Assembly (NCBI GenBank): GCA_028825045.1
Contig: JAPKAY010000040.1
Coordinates: 1-34,804 of the forward strand
DNA: 34,804 nucleotides
Direction: 5' to 3'
Source of the DNA: Halioglobus sp.
Lineage (GTDB): Bacteria; Pseudomonadota; Gammaproteobacteria; Pseudomonadales; Halieaceae
The first letter of the stretch is position 1. Each line of letters opens with the position of its first letter. Both the position numbers and the translations under genes were made by a program. Below, one piece after another: positions 9,020 through 16,414 of this stretch. The notes beneath the pieces are model-generated. The model worked only from the letters and a program-made list of their open reading frames with translations. It was not told the origin of the DNA and searched no databases.

Positions 9020-9492
9020 AACTTAGCCGGGTCCCTCGCCATGAGACTGGAGGCTTTGATACTAAACACAACTTCATCGTGTTGGTTGAGAAGTTGCGTG
9101 TGGAAGGTCACGATGCCGCACTCCGGCTTGCTCTTAGATACTCTGGCAGCGCCCACAGCAGAGACACAGCATAAAGTATCTCCCGCATACACAGGTTTGT
9201 GCATGCGCAGCTCATCAAAACCCAGCCCCGCGACGGCCTGCTGAACAACACCGCTCTGCCAGCGCTGACTGGTGATACAGAAGATGGAAAAGATATGGGC
9301 AGAACAAGCAGTGAGGCCGCCAAAGATAGAGCCTTTTGCGATATCTTCATCGATGTGCCAGGGCTGTGGATCCCAGGTGCGGGCGAATTCGATAATTTCC
9401 TGCGCGGTAAGATTATGGCTCGCGGCGGCATGCTCTGCCCCCACCACGCAGTCTTCGAAGTATAAGGGTTTACCCTGCTGGTCCTGGTCCAT
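9016..9492 (-). CDS. MaoC family dehydratase (hot-dog fold)
   Basis: A 158-residue single hot-dog-fold enoyl hydratase-like protein. The hydratase-2 region is present: FARTWDPQPWHIDED at about residues 41-55 with the catalytic Asp/His pair, then FGGLTACSAH. Proteins of this family hydrate enoyl-CoA thioesters in fatty acid, steroid side-chain and related degradation. It lies inside the minus-strand operon, overlaps the OYE-like gene by four bases and follows the extended SDR by 49 bp. This pairing with a dienoyl-reductase-like enzyme suggests that a CoA thioester or enone intermediate is processed. Substrate unknown. Confidence 0.88.
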   Translation of the reverse strand: MDQDQQGKPLYFEDCVVGAEHAAASHNLTAQEIIEFARTWDPQPWHIDEDIAKGSIFGGLTACSAHIFSIFCITSQRWQSGVVQQAVAGLGFDELRMHKPVYAGDTLCCVSAVGAARVSKSKPECGIVTFHTQLLNQHDEVVFSIKASSLMARDPAKL

Positions 9493-9541
9493 CTAGTCCC
9501 TCACCGCACTCACCGAGTCTAATCAGGTTGCCTCGGATGTA

Positions 9542-10561
9542 TTAATCATCAACCAGGATGCCCGGACAAAGAGCTGCCTCCACATGGCCTGCCCTCACCA
9601 TCCACGCGATTGCATCCGCAAATGTATCCCGGGTACTGCGCAAACTCAGTCCGCGCTGAGCAAGCTCGTCTGTGTTTTTAATATTGGGCCAGAGTGTCGC
9701 ATAGCGCATCGTCTCGGCCGAGATCGGCGTATCTACTTCTTTGAAGTGCCTGACAAAATCCGTAATCCTCCCTACCAAGCGCAGTTTCCAACCCTGCGCG
9801 GGAATGCGCTGCAACTGACAACCTGAAACTGATTCTACCGTGTCTGCCAATTCAGTCCAGGTGGTATACACGCCGGGTATGAGGAACCGTCCGGATCCGC
9901 CGGTTATCGCTAATGAACATATAAGAGCAGCAAGGTCGCGAACATCGATATACTGCATACCTCCATCCCCAAAAATACGAAAGCCATTCTCTATCCGGTG
10001 CTTTAACGCTTTAAAGGAATCAGAAAATCCAGGGTCATCAGGACCGATTACGCCACCGGGATAAACTATTGAGATTGGAGCTCCCTGCGCCTGTAATTCC
10101 CGCAGGTAAATTTCTGATTCAACCTTACTCTGGCCATAGGGTAGCTTTGAACTCGCAGGGGGTGCACTGGGCGTAACTTTGTCTGCATCTTCATCAAAGA
10201 TCGCGGTAATACTCGAAATGCAAACGATGTGCTTAGTTTTCAGTGCCAGCGCGTTGCCGACAACCTGCTTTACGCCGCCCACATTAACCGCGAACATCTT
10301 TTCTACAGACTCCATCTGCACCGGCGTTGCTGCCGCCGCATGCACAACTGCATCGCAGCTCGCCAGCGCAGCCTTTACGGACTCGCCATCAGTGACATCA
10401 CCAAGGACAAGCTCTGGCATACCCTCGTCCAGTTGTTGGTAGTAGACCTGCGCCTTTTCAATATTACGAACGAGAAGACGCACTGCGTGCCCACCGCACA
10501 TCAGTTGCCGACAGACGTGGGAACCGACGAACCCTGTCCCGCCTGTTACGAGAATTTTCAT
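9542..10561 (-). CDS. Extended SDR, NAD-dependent epimerase/dehydratase (3-beta-HSD-like)
   Basis: A 339-residue atypical or extended SDR. It starts with the nucleotide-binding motif VTGGTGFVGSHV (residues 5-16), has a catalytic serine region CISSI and the catalytic YGQSK (Tyr-x3-Lys), followed by VYPGGVIGPDD. The group contains dihydroflavonol reductases, cholesterol/3-beta-hydroxysteroid dehydrogenases and sterol-4-alpha-carboxylate decarboxylases. The position 11 bp downstream of the ferredoxin and near a CYP51-type P450 makes a 3-hydroxysteroid or C-4-acting role attractive, but this is inference from context. The start at 10561 is directly preceded by the ferredoxin stop region, with tight operon spacing. 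Confidence 0.85.
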   Translation of the reverse strand: MKILVTGGTGFVGSHVCRQLMCGGHAVRLLVRNIEKAQVYYQQLDEGMPELVLGDVTDGESVKAALASCDAVVHAAAATPVQMESVEKMFAVNVGGVKQVVGNALALKTKHIVCISSITAIFDEDADKVTPSAPPASSKLPYGQSKVESEIYLRELQAQGAPISIVYPGGVIGPDDPGFSDSFKALKHRIENGFRIFGDGGMQYIDVRDLAALICSLAITGGSGRFLIPGVYTTWTELADTVESVSGCQLQRIPAQGWKLRLVGRITDFVRHFKEVDTPISAETMRYATLWPNIKNTDELAQRGLSLRSTRDTFADAIAWMVRAGHVEAALCPGILVDD

Positions 10562-10572
10562 GCGGCGCCCAA

Positions 10573-10779
10573 CTAGTCTTCCAGCACGGTAATTACGTGG
10601 TTGGGACAGTACTTCACCGCCTTTATTACTTTTCCTCGCAATGCTTCAGGCGGGTTCTGAAGCAGCACCCTGACCTGGGGATAACCATCGTCTTCTTCAC
10701 TAACCTCAAACACCTCAGGTGCTTCACCCAGGCAAACACTGTGCCCCTGACACAACGCTAAATCGACGATAACCTTCAC
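10573..10779 (-). CDS. Small [3Fe-4S]-type ferredoxin
   Basis: A 68-residue ferredoxin with C10-x2-H13-x2-C16 (CQGHSVC) and a distal C58-P59 (KYCPNHVI). The usual second cysteine is replaced by His, as in P450-partner ferredoxins of actinobacteria, which hold a 3Fe-4S or His-ligated cluster. It is 42 bp downstream of the CYP51-type P450 gene. Mycobacterial CYP51 (Rv0764c) is likewise followed by ferredoxin Rv0763c, a close family match in length and motif. It most likely delivers electrons to this P450 and perhaps to the other P450s in the window. No ferredoxin reductase gene was seen in the window. Confidence 0.92.
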   Translation of the reverse strand: MKVIVDLALCQGHSVCLGEAPEVFEVSEEDDGYPQVRVLLQNPPEALRGKVIKAVKYCPNHVITVLED

Positions 10780-10821
10780 TGCTTTTTCTCCCTACACGTT
10801 ATCCGTACCGCAAGCTTATAG

Positions 10822-12168
10822 TTACTTGCGCCGCCTGTAGCGCAGTCGACAGGGACCATTGGGCTTCAACACAATCGCCGAAAAATCGTCCTGATAGGAA
10901 TCATCAGGATCAACCAGCTCAAACTCATAGCGCGGCAGAAGCGCCGCAAAAATAGCTTTTAACTGCATCATCGCAAATGCGTTACCGGCGCACTTGTGTG
11001 GCCCTCCCCCAAAGGGAATATAGGCAAACAAGGTATCAGGACTGGGGCGGTGTGGATCGAAGCACTCGGGGTCCGGGAAGTAATCCGTATTGCGGTGCGA
11101 GCCATAAGTCGAGATAGCCACCGTTTTTCCAGCCTCAATCAGCGTACCATTGTAATCAATGTCCTCGATCACTCGCCTCATCAGCAGAATCAAGGGTGGA
11201 TGGAGCCGCAACACCTCTTCAATAAAGTGCTCCAGCCGCGGAATTTCTCGCAGAGATTCAAACGTGATCAGCGCACCGTCCCCGAACAACACCTGCAACT
11301 CTTGCAATACTTCACTCGAGTACTTTTTCTGGCGGGCAAGCTCCGTGAGGGTCCACGTGGCAGTACCGGAACTGGTATGGTGTCCGGCAAATATGGTGGC
11401 GATCACTAGGCCCGTAATCTCGTTGTCGGTGAGAAAGCTGCCATCGGCATAGGTTCCCGCCATAAAAGTTTCCAGCGCGTCCTCATATTCCACGTCGGTG
11501 TTGGCACGACGCTCCGCGATAATGGCGCCAATGAGCTCCTGCAACCGTTCCCGCGCTTTATCACGCGCCTCAAAGATCGGTTGTTGCATGTAGGGGTCGA
11601 CGAACGCAATCGCTTGCAAGCCCTTTTCGAGCGCGTGATAGAGATCCCTGAACTCATCGGTTAACTTGTAGCGAAAATCTGCACCTAGCAGACAGTGCGT
11701 TGCCGTGTGCAGGGTCAAATGCAGGAATTCATCAAGAAAATCCAGCTCGCCTTCGTCGCCCCAACCGGCTACCCAATCCTCCACTTCGCGAGAAATAATC
11801 GCCGAATAGTTCTTCATCTTCTGGAAGCGCAGTGCATCAACTTGAATCTTTAATTGGGTTTTCATCTTGTCTGGCGGCGCGTCAAAAATAACCCCTTTGC
11901 CGAATACCGGAACAGTCGCCTGATAAGCGGCGGCACGGCTGAGCTTTTGGTCAAGCGTCTTTAAGAAGGCTTCCTGCGCCGCAGGACCGCTCATCAATAC
12001 CGTCTGCTGGCCGCCCATATTAAATTCTGCCAACTCGCCACATTCCGCATTGCACCGCATTAGAAAGCGCGCAAAATTAGCCCCAAATTCCTCCATATGA
12101 CCTACGTCAGGTTTCTCACCACTGACTTTAGGCGGAGACTTCTGCGCCATAGTGGCCGCGTCGCTCAT
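10822..12168 (-). CDS. Cytochrome P450, CYP51 (sterol 14-alpha-demethylase) type
   Basis: A 448-residue soluble P450 without a membrane anchor. Features recognised from bacterial CYP51: the B-C loop Y82 with PVFGKGVIFD (87-96), the I-helix AGHHTSSGTATWTL (from residue 261) with the His that is diagnostic for CYP51 in place of the usual acid, EVLR (ExxR, 318-321), and the heme loop FGGGPHKCAG with Cys393. The ending CRLRYRRR resembles Mycobacterium CYP51, as does the length (451). CYP51 removes the 14-alpha-methyl of sterols using O2 and ferredoxin electrons. It overlaps the NTF2-like gene by ATGA and precedes a ferredoxin gene. A steroid or triterpenoid substrate other than lanosterol-type is possible, because no sterol biosynthesis genes are visible. 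Confidence 0.88.
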   Translation of the reverse strand: MSDAATMAQKSPPKVSGEKPDVGHMEEFGANFARFLMRCNAECGELAEFNMGGQQTVLMSGPAAQEAFLKTLDQKLSRAAAYQATVPVFGKGVIFDAPPDKMKTQLKIQVDALRFQKMKNYSAIISREVEDWVAGWGDEGELDFLDEFLHLTLHTATHCLLGADFRYKLTDEFRDLYHALEKGLQAIAFVDPYMQQPIFEARDKARERLQELIGAIIAERRANTDVEYEDALETFMAGTYADGSFLTDNEITGLVIATIFAGHHTSSGTATWTLTELARQKKYSSEVLQELQVLFGDGALITFESLREIPRLEHFIEEVLRLHPPLILLMRRVIEDIDYNGTLIEAGKTVAISTYGSHRNTDYFPDPECFDPHRPSPDTLFAYIPFGGGPHKCAGNAFAMMQLKAIFAALLPRYEFELVDPDDSYQDDFSAIVLKPNGPCRLRYRRRK

Positions 12169-12671
12169 TCTGTTTTACCGCCTGAAACCTGTTCACTGGA
12201 CATTACCGGCATCTCCTTGAGAACGCCCTTCTCCACACACTCTTTAATGAGGTTGATGATGTTGGTGTAGTCATACAAATCCAACTGCTCACTCCACTGG
12301 TAGTCTCCGCCATACTGAAAGTAGGAGGCGCCTATGACTTTCATCGCAGAACCATCCTCACGTACCGGCGCGCCTGGAGGTGTCTGCCACCAGGTTGCCA
12401 TAGCGGTGCCGCGGGTTTCATCGATCACGATCTTGTCGTAGGGGTAGGTCCAGCCCTTGTAGGGGTCCATGGCAGCACCAACGCAGGTTTCGCGAATGGT
12501 TTCACGCCCGCGGAATTCGTACTTGCCATTGGGAGTGTCCCAACCATACAAGCAGTTCTCGGTATAGAAGTCTGCCAGGTGCCGCCAGTTGCCCTCGCCC
12601 TCCGCCTTCTCATTGACTGCCAGCCAGCGGCGCATCATTTCTTCCATTTCTTCGCGACTATAAGCAGCCAT
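12165..12671 (-). CDS. NTF2-like / SnoaL-fold protein
   Basis: A 168-residue protein starting MAAYSREEMEEMM. This start was chosen because GAGG lies about eight bases upstream; a longer reading from a TTG at 12710 has no comparable signal. The N-terminal helix, the segment WLAVNEKAEGEGNWRHLADFYTEN, and the later MATWWQTPPG and YFQYGG suggest the cone-like NTF2/SnoaL fold shared by ketosteroid isomerases and polyketide cyclases. No clear catalytic Asp pair could be assigned. It is the promoter-proximal gene of the CYP51 operon and overlaps the P450 start by four bases (ATGA). A small isomerase or hydratase, or a substrate-binding role, is plausible; the function is not known. Confidence 0.72.
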   Translation of the reverse strand: MAAYSREEMEEMMRRWLAVNEKAEGEGNWRHLADFYTENCLYGWDTPNGKYEFRGRETIRETCVGAAMDPYKGWTYPYDKIVIDETRGTAMATWWQTPPGAPVREDGSAMKVIGASYFQYGGDYQWSEQLDLYDYTNIINLIKECVEKGVLKEMPVMSSEQVSGGKTE

Positions 12672-12745
12672 ACACACACCCTCGTAACACTCTATTTTGA
12701 ACTTGCGCAAATACTATTATGAAGCGCACAATAACCGAGCTAATA

Positions 12746-12774
12746 TATAGTTGCAACTATAATAAAGGGTGCAA
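12746..12774 (-). promoter_or_regulatory. Promoter and operator of the CYP51 operon
   Basis: A perfect 16-bp palindrome TATAGTTGCAACTATA occupies 12746-12761. On the minus strand a -35-like TTGCAC (12774-12769) stands 17-18 bases before ACTATA/CTATAT, so the palindrome would cover the spacer and -10. Its core ATAGT-N4-ACTAT recurs at 15701-15714 before the TetR gene. This strongly suggests one repressor, probably that TetR protein, acts at both. The plus-strand luciferase-like gene starts 128 bp away and may also be affected. Confidence 0.6.
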
Positions 12775-12888
12775 CAAAAGACGGCTGACTCGTCTAATCA
12801 GCAGACGAAAATCCCGCTGTACCTGTAGGCTGTCTGCTCAGCCGATCAGGATTCCTACCCTCGAAAATGCTCAACCAAGGAGCAATGT

Positions 12889-13755
12889 ATGAAGTTTTGG
12901 CAGTCACTGGCCTTCGTCGAAATGGACCAGATGGTCGAGCTTGCACAATTTTGTGAAGGCCTCGGTTTTTACGGCGTATCCTATGGTGATCATCTGGTGA
13001 CCACCAAGAATCAGGTGGATGAATACCTCTATCAGGATAGCGGCAACATACTCTGGAATCCGGACACGCACTGGCCGGACCCCTGGGTCGTCACTGCGGC
13101 GCTGGCACAGGCAACAACGCACCTCAATTTTCTATCCACCATCTATGTATTGCCGCTAAGGGAGCCTCTCAGTGCTGCCAAAGCGCTGTCCACAGCTTCC
13201 TATATGTCGAACGATAGAATCACCCTGGGTGTCGGTGTAGGTTGGCAAAAAGCAGAATTTGAGATGACAGGGCAAGACTTCCACACCCGCGGTAAACGCG
13301 CCGACGAAATGCTGGAGATCATTCAGAAATTGCTCTCCGGTGAAATGACTGAATACCACGGCACCTACTACGATATTCCCCCGGTCAAGATGTCACCCGG
13401 CACACGACAACCTATGCCCATCATGATTGGCGGCTACGCACCAGCGGCGATGCGCAGGGCTTGTCGTTTCGATGGATGGATGGCTACCTCTCACGAGGAA
13501 GCCCAGATCTACCCGCTACTGGAAACGTTGCGCGAAACGCGCAACGAAATGGGTAATGCTGATAAGCCATTCAATATTTGGACGGGCGTACAAAACCCGG
13601 GTGACGGCACCCACGAACGACTGGCTACTGCAGGTGTGACGATGGTTAATGGCTGCAATTTCCTGGATGCCGATGGACGTACGGCGCTGTCTGGTATCGA
13701 TGATAAAAAGCGACGCCTGGAGGCTTTTGCCCAGCAGTTTAAATTGGGTCGATAA
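12889..13755 (+). CDS. LLM-class (luciferase-like) flavin or F420-dependent oxidoreductase
   Basis: A 288-residue TIM-barrel protein of the luciferase-like monooxygenase superfamily, in the F420-dependent TIGR03619-like subgroup. It begins MKFWQSLAFVEMDQMVELAQ and has YGDHLV, LNFLSTIYVLPLREPL, RITLGVGVGWQKAEFEM, the PIMIGGYAPAAMRR strand-turn that binds the cofactor phosphate, and DGWMA. Members use F420 or FMN to oxidise alcohols, reduce enones or do monooxygenations. The start is supported by AAGGAG upstream. It is divergent from the CYP51 operon across a 217-bp region with the palindromic operator. As with the Ddn-type protein, F420 is not usual in gammaproteobacteria, so the cofactor is open. 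Confidence 0.88.
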   Translation: MKFWQSLAFVEMDQMVELAQFCEGLGFYGVSYGDHLVTTKNQVDEYLYQDSGNILWNPDTHWPDPWVVTAALAQATTHLNFLSTIYVLPLREPLSAAKALSTASYMSNDRITLGVGVGWQKAEFEMTGQDFHTRGKRADEMLEIIQKLLSGEMTEYHGTYYDIPPVKMSPGTRQPMPIMIGGYAPAAMRRACRFDGWMATSHEEAQIYPLLETLRETRNEMGNADKPFNIWTGVQNPGDGTHERLATAGVTMVNGCNFLDADGRTALSGIDDKKRRLEAFAQQFKLGR

Positions 13756-13820
13756 CTGCTGGTGTCAGCTGCTGCCAAAACCGCGCGTGAGCGAGATTTT
13801 GATTTGTGCTGCCCCTGTTC

Positions 13821-14045
13821 TCACAATGGATCCAGAGCAAGATGATCAGCACCTTCTAGCAACCCCATGTTAATGATGTAGATATAGCGTTCCAGCCCTT
13901 CATTAGCCTCTGATTCGCTCCCAAACGGACCCTCGAAAGTCCCTTCCCGCGTTTCAAAGAACCAGTTTCCATCTTGCTTGATCATCCGTTCAGACCGGAA
14001 GCGGCTCTCTTGGGCATCTGTATCGTTTTGGCGTTTGCTGGCCAT
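13821..14045 (-). CDS. Small DUF6316-like protein
   Basis: A 74-residue soluble protein. The core FRSERM, WFFETREGTFEGPFGSESEA and LERYI resembles the DUF6316 family known from Pseudomonas, Marinobacter and Cellvibrionales, whose function is not known. The start is ATG at 14045, with GGGACTAAGA just upstream as a weak ribosome site. It is convergent with the luciferase-like gene. The TREG-GPF pattern is the main evidence for family membership; the assignment comes from memory and not from a search. Confidence 0.65.
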   Translation of the reverse strand: MASKRQNDTDAQESRFRSERMIKQDGNWFFETREGTFEGPFGSESEANEGLERYIYIINMGLLEGADHLALDPL

Positions 14046-14362
14046 GACTCTTAGTCCCTATTCGGAGAACATACGTAAGCGCTTGTAATCATGAGTACTG
14101 GGCTCACTTGTTGCGCATAGTAGTTTTTCGATAATCGATGTTCAAGACCCTCCGGTCCAACTTATCTCGATTTCGTGACGCACGTCTTACTTTGAATGAT
14201 AGTTTACTTCAATATTCTCGTCGGTTATATCCAGATATTCGCTAGAACAGCCTGTTCGGAGTCAGCCAGCAGGGGCGCCCGGCGGGTCGCTGCCGCCATG
14301 AAGGACGTTCACTTTTTAGTCGTGGCGGCTGTTCTGTATGAACGCTGACCCTTGACCAGACT
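14046..14362. other. 317-bp gene-free stretch
   Basis: No supported gene. It includes the upstream region of the DUF6316-like gene, a 13-bp inverted repeat GAACAG-C-CTGTTC at 14245-14257, and a GC-rich patch near 14273-14300. None of these could be tied to a function. A frame here on the minus strand is only the out-of-frame shadow of the neighbouring hypothetical gene. Confidence 0.4.
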
Positions 14363-15643
14363 TCACACCTGTAGCAGTTGGATATGGTCCTGCAGATGCG
14401 TTCGATAAAGAACGGTGCCCTTGGCAATTTGTACCGACAGGGGCTCCTCGATATCGGCATCAACATCAACATCAACATCAACATCATCAATGATAATGTC
14501 CCAGGCTCGCCCACCAGCGGCACTGTGCTCGACCCGCGCGCGACGATCAACGCCTTTAACCAAAGCGTCAAGACCACCACTCATACCGCGCATTAGTAGT
14601 GCAGGCCAGCCATAGGGCATGGCTTCCTCACAGGCGGGGCAGTGGAGCAGCTCGAAACAGGCGCGATGATCATCTAACTTCGTAATCGCAAGTCGCCAGT
14701 ACTCGGTAGGCTGAAAGGCAGGGTGGACCTGTAACACGGCAATAACGTCGTCAATTCCGGCGCCCTTACAGCCCAGCAGCTTGACCAGTCGATTACTCAT
14801 CACCCAGCAGCTGCCGCGCATCTGAAATTCGCCAACGGCGAGCGCCGCCTCTTCTCCATAGCGCTGAGCGACGGAAAACATCAGGCCAGTTACCAGGAGA
14901 TGAACCTGAACCGCCAACTCACGGCACACTACCACCAGCGCATCGTGGGAAAGCTGCTCCAGTTGTAATTGCTCAAAGACAGGACCGGAGTAATCAACCA
15001 GACCACCGGGTTCTGCCGGTTCAGGGCGCTCAATCGTTACATTCGCGAGCCGGGTGCCGCTCATTACCTGCGCAATTTCAGGCTCCTCTAAAACATCCGC
15101 TTCCGGATCAATAAATACCGACCACTCGCAGTGGGGGACGCGATCGACCGGCGCTCTCGGCGGCCTGTGTATTGGCACCATTCGCGCCCGTGGGTTGGTC
15201 GCCATTGCTGTGGCGTTAAACGTAGGATCTTCAATATCGTGACACATCGTTTTCACGGCATCCTTGCCGCGCGGTTCGGTCTCCAACAGAGCGCCACAAC
15301 TGTTTAACCAAAAGCGGCCGCTACCAGCACCTGAAACCTCAAAGTGAACATCAAAATATTGATGAGTAAATCCACATTCCAACTGCAACCCTTTAAAAAT
15401 GGTGGCCACGTCGGTCCCACCGGCGAACCCCATCGCTTTCTGCATTCGCCTGGTGTACACAGGGCTTGCACCCATCCAATTTTCGATGGCCACCTCTTTA
15501 TAGGCGGTATCGCCGTGATTCATTCGCAGAGCAGCATAGCCTGTACGGCTATTGAACTGTGCGCACAGCATGAATTCGCGCCCTAACTGCGCGAGCTGCT
15601 GCCGACTGAACTGCTGTAGCGTTCGTTTTTTTTCGTGCTTCAT
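14363..15643 (-). CDS. Hypothetical protein with Asp-Val repeat tail
   Basis: A protein of about 427 residues, not recognised. The start ATG at 15643 was preferred over a TTG at 15649; neither has a strong Shine-Dalgarno. Visible features: AIENWMGASPVYTRRMQKAMGF, a conserved-looking segment TMCHDIEDPTFNATAMATNP, PHCEW, a cysteine pair HCPACEEAMPYGWP, and an acidic tail with DDVDVDVDVDAD encoded by hexanucleotide repeats. No signal peptide or membrane segment. It is divergent from the TetR gene, with the operator at 15701-15714 between them, so it is probably under the same regulator. The motif-rich middle suggests an enzyme or binding protein, not low-complexity filler. No function is proposed. 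Confidence 0.75.
   Translation of the reverse strand: MKHEKKRTLQQFSRQQLAQLGREFMLCAQFNSRTGYAALRMNHGDTAYKEVAIENWMGASPVYTRRMQKAMGFAGGTDVATIFKGLQLECGFTHQYFDVHFEVSGAGSGRFWLNSCGALLETEPRGKDAVKTMCHDIEDPTFNATAMATNPRARMVPIHRPPRAPVDRVPHCEWSVFIDPEADVLEEPEIAQVMSGTRLANVTIERPEPAEPGGLVDYSGPVFEQLQLEQLSHDALVVVCRELAVQVHLLVTGLMFSVAQRYGEEAALAVGEFQMRGSCWVMSNRLVKLLGCKGAGIDDVIAVLQVHPAFQPTEYWRLAITKLDDHRACFELLHCPACEEAMPYGWPALLMRGMSGGLDALVKGVDRRARVEHSAAGGRAWDIIIDDVDVDVDVDADIEEPLSVQIAKGTVLYRTHLQDHIQLLQV
14458..14490. repeat. Short tandem repeat of CATCAA
   Basis: Four direct CATCAA units (14458-14481), a CAT, and a fifth unit (14485-14490), lying within the hypothetical coding region near its 3' end. Read on the minus strand the units encode alternating Asp and Val. 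The 6-bp unit would change length without frameshift, so slippage would vary the acidic tail only. Confidence 0.85.
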
Positions 15644-15676
15644 CGACAATTCACGCAGCGACTGAATGGAGTATGC

Positions 15677-15714
15677 TTGTCAATATATCCGCAATATTTT
15701 ATAGTCACAACTAT
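15677..15714 (+). promoter_or_regulatory. TetR gene promoter overlapped by its operator
   Basis: TTGTCA (15677-15682), a 17-base spacer, then TATAGT (15700-15705) form a near-consensus sigma70-type promoter. The palindrome ATAGTCACAACTAT (15701-15714) covers the -10 box and start point, the classical arrangement for autorepression. Its core matches the operator in front of the CYP51 operon. Expression from here would start about 55 bp upstream of the regulator ATG. Confidence 0.65.
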
Positions 15715-15767
15715 TTTATACGTTGCACACTGCGCTGATTTCTCCCTTCAACCACACGGATGTAAGC

Positions 15768-16373
15768 ATGGCACAGCCCGCAAAACTCAAGAAACGCGAA
15801 GTCACCCGTGAGAAAGTAATAAGAACCGCCATCGACTGTATCTATCGCGAAGGCTTCCATGCAGCACACACCAATCGCATTGCCGAACAAGCGGGTGTGA
15901 GCTGGGGCGTGTTGCAGTACCATTTTGGCGACAAGGACGCTCTGTTACAGGCGGTTATCGACCACATATTTGACGATTTTACCGCCACGCTGGAAGCGAC
16001 TTCACTGGCGGGCGACGACCTCCAACAGCGAGTAAGACAGTTGATTGATGTGGTCTGGGCGCTCGTTAGCAAGAAGGAGTACCGGGTTAGCATCGCCATC
16101 CTGCGCAATGCGGGTAAAGATGACTCTTCAAATATTAACGGACAGAAGCAACTTTCACGCTGGGCGAAGAAAACCTCCCAGCTCTGGGACGAATTATTTG
16201 CAGATAAAATCCAGGAACCGCACCGCAGTGAGATCTCCCGCCACCTGCTGTTTGCGACACTTCGGGGTATGGTCGACGAAATCAACCCCAGAAGCATCAA
16301 GACAAAAAAATCAATCAAACTGGAATGTGACGCGCTGAGTGAAGCGATTACCTTTTTACTCACCCGTAATTAA
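15768..16373 (+). CDS. TetR/AcrR family transcriptional regulator
   Basis: A 201-residue regulator. The N-terminal helix-turn-helix is clear: REKVIRTAIDCIYREGFHA, then TNRIAEQAGVSWGVLQYHFG and DKDALLQAVI, the classic TetR pattern. The C-terminal ligand domain is variable, as usual. ATG at 15768 was chosen over an upstream TTG at 15723 because the typical TetR N-terminus starts just after it; the ribosome site is weak. It is divergent from the hypothetical at 14363-15643. Its promoter is covered by an ATAGT-N4-ACTAT palindrome that also lies before the CYP51 operon, making it the best candidate for local regulator responding to a pathway metabolite. Confidence 0.92.
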   Translation: MAQPAKLKKREVTREKVIRTAIDCIYREGFHAAHTNRIAEQAGVSWGVLQYHFGDKDALLQAVIDHIFDDFTATLEATSLAGDDLQQRVRQLIDVVWALVSKKEYRVSIAILRNAGKDDSSNINGQKQLSRWAKKTSQLWDELFADKIQEPHRSEISRHLLFATLRGMVDEINPRSIKTKKSIKLECDALSEAITFLLTRN

Positions 16374-16414
16374 GTCATCTCTCAACAGACAATACCATCG
16401 CGCCCTCGACAGGC

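Noticed and set aside
7139..9244. Long plus-strand open frames opposite the OYE-like and MaoC genes (7139-8068 and 8114-9244)
   Set aside because: They are antisense shadows: low-complexity His/Arg/Thr-rich translations without motifs, while the opposite strand encodes clear enzyme domains.
14245..14257. GAACAG-C-CTGTTC as a LexA box
   Set aside because: It does not match the gammaproteobacterial LexA consensus CTGT-N8-ACAG, and the spacing is wrong for the GAAC-N4-GTTC type.
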